Shown in pieces: positions 1 through 5,162 of a stretch of DNA of 5,162 nt (its first letter is position 1; each line of letters opens with the position of its first letter). This DNA is from Candidatus Helarchaeota archaeon. GTDB taxonomy: Archaea > Asgardarchaeota > Lokiarchaeia > Helarchaeales > JABXJV01. The notes below the pieces were generated by a model. It saw nothing but the letters and a program-made list of their open reading frames with translations. It made no database searches and was not told where the DNA came from. Position numbers and translations under genes: made by a program. The stretch spans positions 1 to 5,162 of the forward strand of contig JABXJV010000111.1 of assembly GCA_013375355.1 (NCBI GenBank), given 5' to 3'.

Positions 1-30
1 ATTCAATATTAAAAAAATTAACAAAAAGTA

Positions 31-459
31 TTAGTCATTTTTGCTGTCATTTTCTTTGGCGTTCTGTTGCTGTTCTTCTTGTGTTTCAACGGCTTTTTTC
101 TTGATTTTTTTCAGGAGCGCTTTCCTTTTCTTCCTTTCATCCTGAAGCAATTGATGTTTTTGGTATTCTTCTCTTATTTTATTCTCGGGAAAACCCTTTT
201 TAATTAAATCGAATCTGAGGGTAATTCCTCTCATTCTGAAAAGACTTTTAACTGTTTCTGTTGGGATAGCGCCGTTCTTCAACCACTTTGTAGCCTTCTC
301 CTCATCTATTTTCAGGTCGATGGGCTCTGCAATAGGATTATAGTACCCGATTGATTCTATAAATCTTCCATCTCTCGGAGAGCGAGAATCTGCTATAACT
401 ATACGATAAAATGGTCTTTTCTTTCTTCCCATTCTTTTTAATCTTATCTTCGTAGCCAC
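31..459 (-). CDS. rpsP: 30S ribosomal protein S16 with long charged C-terminal tail
   Basis: S16 is a small primary-binding protein of the 30S subunit, contacting 16S rRNA in the body domain and needed for assembly. The N-terminal half is unmistakable: residues 4-44 carry the S16 core, including [14 protein letters not shown] (13-26), DGRFIE (30-35) and GYYNP (38-42). The core ends near residue 80; typical S16 proteins are about 80-90 residues, while this one has 142. The extra part is a Lys/Arg-rich stretch that looks helical (about 86-122), then a Gln/Glu/Asn/Asp-rich end (about 124-142) that is probably disordered. Longer S16 proteins are known in Bacteroidota-type bacteria. The start is GTG, chosen because the conserved N-terminus begins there and an AAGGAGA box lies 4 bases upstream. 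It follows ffh by 14 bp and is surely co-transcribed with it. Identity is very sure; the role of the tail is unknown. Confidence 0.97.
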   Translation of the reverse strand: MATKIRLKRMGRKKRPFYRIVIADSRSPRDGRFIESIGYYNPIAEPIDLKIDEEKATKWLKNGAIPTETVKSLFRMRGITLRFDLIKKGFPENKIREEYQKHQLLQDERKKRKALLKKIKKKAVETQEEQQQNAKENDSKND

Positions 460-463
460 AGTA

Positions 464-470
464 TCTCCTT
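464..470 (-). promoter_or_regulatory. Strong Shine-Dalgarno for rpsP (GTG start)
   Basis: On the minus strand the 14-bp ffh-rpsP gap contains AAGGAGA, 4 bases before the GTG at 459-457. It is the best Shine-Dalgarno match in the window, and it settles GTG as the start although no ATG is nearby. It presumably lets S16 be made at a rate independent of ffh, whose own start lacks such a box. Confidence 0.8.
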
Positions 471-473
471 TTT

Positions 474-1799
474 TTATGTTCCGCCAAACAGGGTTTGTAT
501 TCTTTCAAACCTTTTTAGTCCAAAACGGCTGAAATTTTTAAATATCTTCTGCATCTGAAAGAATTGTTTGAGCAATCTGTTTACCTCTTCGATATTTGTT
601 CCACTCCCTTTCGCAATTCTCTTTCTTCTCCTTCCATCTAAAATTTTAGGATTTTCCCTTTCTTCTTTGGTCATAGAATTTATTATAGCTTCAATTTTAA
701 CAAACTGTTTATCATCAATCTTCAGCCCTTTAAGGGATTCGCCTCCGAATGGAATCATTTCTAATATCTGCTCAATGGGTCCCATTCTTTTTAACTGCTG
801 TATCTGGTCATAAAAATCCTGAAAGGTAAAGTTTTTCAATTTCAATTTTTCTTGACGTTCACGCTCTCTGTCCAATGCATCTTCTGCCTTTTCAACTAAA
901 GAAATTATATCCCCCATACCCAATATTCTGGAAGCAAATCTATCAGGATGAAATACCTCTATATCTCCTAATTTTTCGCCTACTCCGATAAATTTTATAG
1001 GCTTACCTGTTACTGCCCTCATCGAGAGGGCAGCACCCCCTTTAGCATCTCCGTCGAGTTTGGTTAGAACTATACCAGTAATGTCAAGTTTTTTTTGAAA
1101 TTCAATAGCAGTTTTTACAGCATCCTGACCTGTCATACCATCTGTAACAAGGAGGGTTTCATCTGGAACGACCTCTTGTTTTAATTTAACAAGTTCATCC
1201 ATCATCTCATCATCTATGTGAAGCCTGCCAGCAGTATCCATTATCATCATATTATATCCACTCTTTTTCGCATCTTCAATATTTTCTTTTGTACTGGAAA
1301 TTACATCTTCTGTAATTCTTGAAAAAACAGGTATATTTGCAGCTTTTCCCATTACCTCAAGTTGTTTTACTGCTGCAGGTCTGTATGGGTCTGCTGCGAT
1401 TATTGAGGATTTCCCTCCCTTCTTTCTTGCATAATGCGATAATTTGACACAGAAGGTAGTTTTTCCTGAACCCTGTAGCCCAACAATCATTACGACAATC
1501 GTGTCGGTTGGTTTCATTATGAATTCAGACGTTGAATCTCCTAATATATTTTTCAATTCATCGTAGAATATCTTTATAATTTGCTGTCCCGGTGTGATAC
1601 TTCTTATAACTTCCTGTCCAAGTGATTTCTTTTGAACCTGTTCCATTAATGACTTTACAACCTTATAATTAACATCAGCATCAAGCAATACTCGCTTTAT
1701 ATCTCTTAATGGTTCATTTATATTTTTCTCGCTTATGGTTGCTAAACCGCGAAGTTTTTTGAATGCAATAGTTATCTTTTCAGTAAATTCTTCGAGCAT
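474..1799 (-). CDS. ffh: Signal recognition particle GTPase Ffh (SRP54)
   Basis: Ffh binds SRP RNA and signal sequences emerging from the ribosome, and docks with FtsY at the membrane in a GTP-dependent cycle. The layout is complete at 441 residues, close to the usual ~450. The N domain helices span about 1-95. The G domain has the P-loop GLQGSGKTT (107-115), DPYRPAA (137-143), DTAGR (188-192), [10 protein letters not shown] (246-255) and GVGEK (272-276). The M domain runs from about 325, with [16 protein letters not shown] (338-353) and the RNA-binding helix [10 protein letters not shown] (391-400) followed by EVNRLLKQF (405-413). The M domain has only four methionines (339, 348, 376, 416) where many Ffh proteins have more than ten; Phe, Ile and Leu replace them. 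The ATG start fits the family N-terminus, but no Shine-Dalgarno is visible before it. It lies directly upstream of rpsP, as in many bacteria. Identity is very sure. Confidence 0.98.
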   Translation of the reverse strand: MLEEFTEKITIAFKKLRGLATISEKNINEPLRDIKRVLLDADVNYKVVKSLMEQVQKKSLGQEVIRSITPGQQIIKIFYDELKNILGDSTSEFIMKPTDTIVVMIVGLQGSGKTTFCVKLSHYARKKGGKSSIIAADPYRPAAVKQLEVMGKAANIPVFSRITEDVISSTKENIEDAKKSGYNMMIMDTAGRLHIDDEMMDELVKLKQEVVPDETLLVTDGMTGQDAVKTAIEFQKKLDITGIVLTKLDGDAKGGAALSMRAVTGKPIKFIGVGEKLGDIEVFHPDRFASRILGMGDIISLVEKAEDALDRERERQEKLKLKNFTFQDFYDQIQQLKRMGPIEQILEMIPFGGESLKGLKIDDKQFVKIEAIINSMTKEERENPKILDGRRRKRIAKGSGTNIEEVNRLLKQFFQMQKIFKNFSRFGLKRFERIQTLFGGT

Positions 1800-1861
1800 A
1801 GATTGTTAATTTTATTTTTATTCCATAAATTATTTTATATAAAAGCATATCAATTTAACTA

Positions 1862-1867
1862 ATTATA
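1862..1867 (-). promoter_or_regulatory. Possible -10 box upstream of ffh
   Basis: The 90-bp gap between the response regulator and ffh contains a perfect TATAAT on the minus strand, about 62 bases before the ffh start. A TTGCAA lies only 7 bases upstream, too close to be its -35, and the correctly spaced position reads about AACAAA, a poor match. In such AT-rich DNA a TATAAT by chance is common. It is the best single candidate for an ffh-rpsP promoter. No GC-rich hairpin is seen in the gap, so readthrough from the upstream genes is also possible. Confidence 0.2.
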
Positions 1868-1889
1868 CTTTAATTTGCAAGTTTTTTGT

Positions 1890-2279
1890 TTATTTCATAG
1901 GTTTGAGGGATTTCATTTGGAACATCACCCTTTCTATTTTTTCATTCATATCAGCAAGCTCAAATGGCTTGGAAATGTAATCATCTGCTCCAATTTTCCT
2001 TATGTCCCCTTCGGTATAAATCGAGGTATATGCGGTCATAATAATAATTCCAATCCTGGGTTTTTCACCCTTTATTTTTTTGGTCAGCTGATATCCATTC
2101 ATTTCGGGCATTCTAATATCTGTTATTATAAGGTCTATTACTTTATCTTTGGTCAGGTCTATTGCCTTTTTCCCATTTTCAGCGGTATAAACCTCGAAGC
2201 CTTTTGCTTTCAGGTAAACAGAAAGTACATTTCTTATCTCTTTTGAATCATCAACAATAAGAATATTTTCATTTTTCAT
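1890..2279 (-). CDS. Single-domain response regulator (receiver only)
   Basis: This is a receiver domain of the CheY/Spo0F type that accepts a phosphoryl group from a histidine kinase. All key residues are present: the acidic pair D10-D11 that holds Mg2+, the phospho-acceptor D54 in IITDIRMPEMNG (51-62), T82 in IIIMTAY (78-84), the switch aromatic Y101 and the conserved K104 in YISKP (101-105). The protein stops after the last receiver helix, at 129 residues. There is no DNA-binding or enzymatic output domain, so it must act by protein contact or in a phosphorelay, or as a phosphate sink. It starts 25 bp after bshB1 with only a weak purine-rich stretch (AGAAGAGA) before the ATG, and looks like the third gene of the bsh operon. 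No kinase is in the window, so its partner and output cannot be told. The domain call is very sure; the pathway is unknown. Confidence 0.93.
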   Translation of the reverse strand: MKNENILIVDDSKEIRNVLSVYLKAKGFEVYTAENGKKAIDLTKDKVIDLIITDIRMPEMNGYQLTKKIKGEKPRIGIIIMTAYTSIYTEGDIRKIGADDYISKPFELADMNEKIERVMFQMKSLKPMK

Positions 2280-2304
2280 GTGTTTTCTCTTCTTTCAAAT
2301 TTTA

Positions 2305-3012
2305 TTATGAGAAAAGGAGATTAATAGGGTCGCTTGTTTTAACAGGGTTTCTTAATAAAAATGGTTCTCCATATCTTACACCGATAAGGGAACCATAGAA
2401 TCTATCCTTTGCTTCAAGATTTTCCACAGAAAATGGGGATTTTATTAAATCGTCTAATTCCGTATCTTTGTTGACTTCAAATTGTGATTTATATGCTTTT
2501 ATTGCCTTGATTTTTTTTTCAAATACATCTGATATATCAACTATAAATGTCGGTTCAAATGTATAATGACACATATAGTAAATGTTATAGATAGGTTTGA
2601 AGGATTCGTAATCGGTTTTAATACTTTTTAATCCGGAATAAAATGATGCATCATTTATTAGTTTGCTTGCATTGGCGTGGTCAGGGTGTCTGTCATCCCA
2701 GTAGGGAAGAAATACAATTTCAGGTTTATATTTTCTGATAACATTTATAACTCTAATTTTGTTTCCTTCGTTTATTTCAATGTTGGTGTCAGGAATTTTC
2801 AAGTTTTCTCTGAGATTTAAGCCCATGACATTGAGTGCTTTTTTTGATTCTTTAATTCTTTTTTGTGGGCTCCCTCTTGAACCGAATTCCCCTTGCGTTA
2901 TATCAACAACAACAGTTTTGTGACCCTTCTTGGCAAGTTTTATCAGCGTGCCTGCACACCTTAACTCTACATCATCTGGGTGTGCTCCAAACGCCATTAT
3001 TGTTACTTTCAT
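2305..3012 (-). CDS. bshB1: Bacillithiol biosynthesis deacetylase BshB1 (PIG-L/LmbE family)
   Basis: BshB removes the acetyl group from GlcNAc-malate to give GlcN-malate, the second step of bacillithiol synthesis; it is a cytosolic metal-dependent hydrolase. The PIG-L family motif AHPDD is at 10-14 and DDRHPDH at 106-112. By homology H11, D14 and H112 should hold the zinc and D13 act as the base. Further BshB1-type marks are ITQGEFGSRG (38-47), LRENL (67-71), DASFYSGL (121-128), PTFIVDIS (154-161) and the late AYKSQF (173-178). The 235-residue length is normal for BshB1. A small oddity is ELRCAGT (16-22), where family members often read ELGCGGT. The ATG overlaps the bshC stop as ATGA, so translation is probably coupled. 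Clustering with bshC separates it from other PIG-L deacetylases such as MshB. A run of nine A lies in the gene (2511-2519). Confidence 0.93.
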   Translation of the reverse strand: MKVTIMAFGAHPDDVELRCAGTLIKLAKKGHKTVVVDITQGEFGSRGSPQKRIKESKKALNVMGLNLRENLKIPDTNIEINEGNKIRVINVIRKYKPEIVFLPYWDDRHPDHANASKLINDASFYSGLKSIKTDYESFKPIYNIYYMCHYTFEPTFIVDISDVFEKKIKAIKAYKSQFEVNKDTELDDLIKSPFSVENLEAKDRFYGSLIGVRYGEPFLLRNPVKTSDPINLLFS

Positions 3013-4658
3013 TCTTTATCTGATAGTTTCTTTAAGAAAAGGAGTTGATGTTTTTGTGAATAGATATTGGTCCCATCGAATAAGAATTTAATGAATTTTA
3101 ACCCATATCTTGAAATAAAGGTGAAGACGTTAATCTTTCGTTCCTGAAGTTTTCCATTCGGAAATATAAGATTATTTATCTCTTCTGTTTTAATTTTTAT
3201 AATACTATGCTTCTCTTGGATTTTCTTTTCAAATCTATCTTTGATTTTGTTAAATTGATAAAATATTTTTCTGAAAGAATTTTCTATACCCTTTTTTAAT
3301 GTAATATCAATAGGTTCTGCTTCGGAAGAGATTTTCTGATAAACCTTTTTGATGTTATCTTCGCTTTCTTGAAACAGATTAGTTAGTTCTGGCATCATAA
3401 ATTTTTCGGTTAATTTGTTCTTGAATATATCTCTTTTTTCCATTAATTCAGAAGGAAGGATGTCGAATTCTTTCAATGTATTATGTATTTTTTTGTCGAT
3501 TATGGTTATGCTTGTTCTTGGAAATATCAAAGGCATTGGGATTTCCATTAATTTGTAAGCCTCGCCGATTTGAGAGAAATAACATATTTCTGTAGGTCCT
3601 GCCACATAAGAGATGGTGGGAAGAAGAAAATCCTGCATAATTGGTCTGGTAAGAACATTCGGGCTGAAATTTTCAGGATTTTTTATTATTTTATCAATTA
3701 ATTCTTCTCTTTTAATTATTTCTTTGCCTTTTCCAAATACAATATTATTATTATTTATATAAATCGGCATTCTTTCCTCCGATTTGTGATAAAATAGATT
3801 TAAAGAATTTTCCTTAATCTTTACCTCGGGATGATAACCAAGTTTGATTAATTTCTGATATGTCTGGGAAAAACCTTTGCTTAATTTTTCCCAATTTCCT
3901 GCAATTTTTAAGAATATATCACTTGCTAAATTTTTTATTTCTGGGTCGGATGGATCGAGCAATATCAACCCCGTTCCTTTAAACATCGCTGACATAACCA
4001 TTCTGAATGAAGAGGAAATTGATGTAAACTTTTGATAACATTTATATAATAATTCCACTATATCAATCTTAAATTCATTATCTGGTAAAATGTCATAGAA
4101 ATTTTTCAAAAAGTTATCAATTTCATTATCAAAAGTAATTTCTGCGATAGGCTTATTTAAAAATTCTTTCTCGGGTTGGTATTTTAATAGTGCCAGTGAT
4201 TTATCTTTCGCGATGAGGTTTACAGCTCTCACCTCCTCGAAGTCATGGTCATTTGTTTCAATCCAGAATACAGGAACAAAGTTATAACTATATCTTTTTT
4301 TAAGCGATTCAGAAAGTTTTATAATGGTCAATGCCTTATATATCGTATAAAGGGGACCGGTAAAAATCCCTGGCTGCTGTCCTGTAACAACTGCAAAACA
4401 GTTCTCATCTTTAAGAGAATTTATATTTTCAAATGTTTCTGGGTCAGTGCCTGAAATTTTATTCTGTTTTTTAAGAATTTTGCAGAGAGGCTCTCTTTTG
4501 TATGGTTGATTGGTTATCGAACATAGAATTTTTTTCCATGATTGTTCAGAAAAAGGACTACCTGTATAAAATCTGCTTATCTTATCAAAGTTATTTATAT
4601 AGTCAATAAAAATTTCAGAAAAGCCAGTAATCTTTGAAAAATCAATGTATTCTTCCAA
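3009..4658 (-). CDS. bshC: Bacillithiol biosynthesis cysteine-adding protein BshC
   Basis: BshC is the presumed ligase that joins cysteine to GlcN-malate, the last step of bacillithiol synthesis in the cytosol. The 549-residue length matches the family (about 540). Conserved blocks in order are TGQQPGIFTGPLYTIYKA (92-109), VPVFWIETNDHDFEEV (128-143), LILLDPSDPE (231-240), TRPIMQDFLLPTISYVAGPT (337-356), EICYFSQIGEAY (357-368), MPLIFPRTS (375-383) and NGKLQERKIN (501-510). Between about 390 and 495 the sequence is rich in Lys, Glu and Ile and probably forms the family's coiled coil. The start is TTG: the codon just before it is an in-frame TAA, AGGAAA lies 4 bases upstream, and the first in-frame ATG is at residue 220, far too late. 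The gene is more AT-rich than ffh. It leads the operon bshC-bshB1-regulator; bshA is absent from the window. Identity is very sure from the blocks. Confidence 0.95.
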   Translation of the reverse strand: MEEYIDFSKITGFSEIFIDYINNFDKISRFYTGSPFSEQSWKKILCSITNQPYKREPLCKILKKQNKISGTDPETFENINSLKDENCFAVVTGQQPGIFTGPLYTIYKALTIIKLSESLKKRYSYNFVPVFWIETNDHDFEEVRAVNLIAKDKSLALLKYQPEKEFLNKPIAEITFDNEIDNFLKNFYDILPDNEFKIDIVELLYKCYQKFTSISSSFRMVMSAMFKGTGLILLDPSDPEIKNLASDIFLKIAGNWEKLSKGFSQTYQKLIKLGYHPEVKIKENSLNLFYHKSEERMPIYINNNNIVFGKGKEIIKREELIDKIIKNPENFSPNVLTRPIMQDFLLPTISYVAGPTEICYFSQIGEAYKLMEIPMPLIFPRTSITIIDKKIHNTLKEFDILPSELMEKRDIFKNKLTEKFMMPELTNLFQESEDNIKKVYQKISSEAEPIDITLKKGIENSFRKIFYQFNKIKDRFEKKIQEKHSIIKIKTEEINNLIFPNGKLQERKINVFTFISRYGLKFIKFLFDGTNIYSQKHQLLFLKKLSDKE

Positions 4659-4662
4659 TTAA

Positions 4663-4668
4663 TTTCCT
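4663..4668 (-). promoter_or_regulatory. Shine-Dalgarno deciding the TTG start of bshC
   Basis: The minus strand reads AGGAAA, then TTAA, then the TTG start codon. The TAA directly before the TTG is in frame, so the reading frame cannot extend further upstream. Together these make TTG the only sensible start for bshC. Confidence 0.65.
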
Positions 4669-4699
4669 GAATTATTATATTTTTTATAAATCAATTTTA

Positions 4700-4727
4700 A
4701 ATATATATTTTTTATTAGTAAATGCAA
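4700..4727 (-). promoter_or_regulatory. Candidate sigma-70-type promoter of the bshC operon
   Basis: On the minus strand TTGCAT (4727-4722) is followed after 16 bases by TATATT (4705-4700), giving a predicted start near 4692 and a leader of about 34 bases. A second choice is a perfect TATAAT at 4679-4674 with a poor -35 (TTTAAA, 16 bases upstream). The surrounding DNA is nearly all A and T, so such boxes arise easily by chance, and consensus boxes of this organism are unknown. Confidence 0.35.
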
Positions 4728-4954
4728 ATAATTTTTTTTAAAATTTATTCTTTATATGTGATTAATTGAACCTTTTATAATGAAATGTGTTTAATTCTAC
4801 ATAATTTGCATTATAAGATAGTTTCCTAAAATAAAAAAATAAAATCTTTATGTAAAATTTGGAATTTATTTATTATATTAAATTGTATTGTTTTGTCTTT
4901 ATGTTTACACTTTTTTATTTATTGCCCATAAACTACTATTAAAATAATTTTAAC

Positions 4955-4984
4955 AAAAAAGAGATTCCGAAACAAGTTCGGAAT
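4955..4984 (-). terminator. Possible intrinsic terminator formed by repeat copy A
   Basis: Reading the minus strand, the 8-bp stem with 5-base loop (4984-4964) is followed by CTC and then six T (4960-4955). This is the shape of a Rho-independent terminator, though the stem is short, has only three G-C pairs and sits 3 bases from the T-tract. It would end transcripts coming from a minus-strand gene beyond 5162 and so insulate the bsh operon. Confidence 0.4.
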
Positions 4985-4988
4985 GACA
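4961..4988 (-). repeat. REP-like palindromic repeat, copy A
   Basis: An 8-bp perfect stem, ATTCCGAA (4964-4971) and TTCGGAAT (4977-4984), encloses a 5-base loop (ACAAG). Read on the minus strand the unit is TGTC, stem, loop, stem, CTC. It matches copy B at 5021-5048 in 21 of 28 positions but lies in the opposite direction. Small dispersed palindromes of nearly this wording are familiar to me from Bacteroidota and related genomes, a recollection I could not check. Confidence refers to it being a repeat-family member, not just a hairpin. Confidence 0.7.
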
Positions 4989-5020
4989 AATTGGCGTGCA
5001 TTAATTTATTACAGTAGTCG

Positions 5021-5048
5021 TGTCATCCTGAATTTATTTCAGGATCTA
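5021..5048 (+). repeat. REP-like palindromic repeat, copy B
   Basis: An 8-bp perfect stem, ATCCTGAA (5025-5032) and TTCAGGAT (5038-5045), encloses the 5-base loop TTTAT, with TGTC before and CTA after. Stem length, loop length and flanks equal those of copy A read in reverse. The two stem pairs that differ from copy A are changed on both sides, so pairing is kept. There is no T-tract on either side, so this copy is not terminator-like. Confidence 0.7.
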
Positions 5049-5099
5049 AAACGTCGTAATCGTATATGACCATACACAGATATTGTCACTCTTTAAGCT

Positions 5100-5108
5100 T
5101 GTGGATAA
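5100..5108 (-). promoter_or_regulatory. Single perfect DnaA-box 9-mer
   Basis: The minus strand reads TTATCCACA, the consensus DnaA box of many bacteria, inside an AT-rich non-coding region. Only weak relatives are near: TAATCTACA at about 5127-5135 on the plus strand and TTAAACACA at about 4786-4794 on the minus strand, each two bases off. One box alone can occur by chance (roughly a 6 percent chance in a window of this size and composition), so an origin or DnaA-controlled promoter is only a possibility. Confidence 0.25.
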
Positions 5109-5162
5109 ATCTCAAAATTTTTATATCTAATCTACAATAAATATGTAAACAAGACTTGAAAA

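Larger units (their letters stand above)
4659..5162. other. Gene-free, very AT-rich region upstream of the bsh operon
   Basis: These 504 bases hold no credible coding sequence in any frame: open stretches are short, are broken by many stops and lack recognisable motifs. Composition is extreme from 4670 to 4960, where several 60-base stretches have fewer than ten G or C. The right part (4961-5110) is less AT-rich and holds the two hairpin repeats and the DnaA-box-like 9-mer. No tRNA, rRNA or CRISPR repeat is seen. It probably contains the bshC promoter and the end of a gene unit lying beyond 5162. Confidence 0.7.

Noticed and set aside
1..30. Terminator after rpsP
   Set aside because: The minus strand has T-runs but no preceding hairpin; the operon more likely continues to the next gene of the rpsP cluster beyond position 1.
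568..813. Plus-strand open frame of 81 codons
   Set aside because: It lies wholly inside ffh on the opposite strand; its hydrophobic look comes from reading the complement of the conserved M-domain codons.
1875..1880. TTGCAA as a -35 box for ffh
   Set aside because: It is only 7 bases from the TATAAT at 1862-1867; at the proper 17-base distance the sequence TAAATT is a poor -10, and TTGCAA is self-complementary and common in AT-rich DNA.
1875..2246. Plus-strand open frame of 123 codons rich in Phe, Ile and Cys
   Set aside because: It is antisense to nearly the whole receiver gene, which has every family residue; there is no recognisable motif in the antisense frame.
4245..4454. Plus-strand open frame of 69 codons
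   Set aside because: It is antisense to a conserved block of bshC and has no sign of a ribosome site or domain.
5014..5017. GTAG just before repeat copy B, as in classic REP elements
   Set aside because: Copy A lacks GTAG at the matching place, so the tetranucleotide is probably chance; the shared flank is TGTC.
5083..5127. Plus-strand promoter boxes (TTGTCA or TTGTGG with TAAATC or TATATC)
   Set aside because: Each pair has at least one poor box, and nothing shows that a plus-strand gene starts beyond the window.
4659..5162. CRISPR array, tRNA or SRP RNA in the long spacer
   Set aside because: There are only two diverged hairpin copies in opposite direction, no regular spacers, no cloverleaf and no SRP RNA tetraloop-like GC-rich hairpin.

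Overview
The window looks like chromosomal DNA from an AT-rich bacterium, probably an uncultivated or poorly sampled lineage. Evidence for this is the purine-rich coding strand, the very AT-rich spacers, a bacterial Ffh and S16, and genes for the low-molecular-weight thiol bacillithiol. Bacillithiol genes occur in Bacillota, Bacteroidota/Chlorobiota-type bacteria, Deinococcota and some candidate phyla. The long C-terminal tail on S16 and the style of the small palindromic repeats lean towards the Bacteroidota/FCB side or a WOR-3-like phylum. That placement is inference from memory, not a search result.

All five protein genes lie on the minus strand, so transcription runs from high to low coordinates. 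In that order they are bshC (4658-3009), bshB1 (3012-2305, overlapping bshC by the 4 bases ATGA), a single-domain response regulator (2279-1890, after a 25-bp gap), ffh (1799-474, after a 90-bp gap) and rpsP (459-31, after a 14-bp gap). bshC, bshB1 and the regulator are packed like one operon. ffh-rpsP is the start of the widely conserved ffh-rpsP-(KH protein)-rimM-trmD-rplS cluster, which would continue beyond position 1. No hairpin plus T-tract separates the regulator from ffh, so readthrough across the whole set is possible.

Functionally there are three themes. BshB1 and BshC are the second and third enzymes of bacillithiol synthesis; the first, BshA, is not here. The regulator is a CheY/Spo0F-like receiver with no output domain and no kinase nearby. 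Ffh and S16 serve co-translational membrane targeting and the small ribosomal subunit.

The region 4659-5162 has no gene. It holds the probable bshC promoter and ribosome binding site, a pair of inverted, related hairpin repeats (4961-4988 and 5021-5048) whose stem differences are all compensatory, a T-tract that makes the first hairpin look like a minus-strand terminator, and one perfect DnaA-box 9-mer (5100-5108). I see no clear new biological system. The hairpin pair is the most unusual structure, followed by the orphan receiver between the thiol and SRP genes, the long S16 tail and the methionine-poor Ffh M domain.
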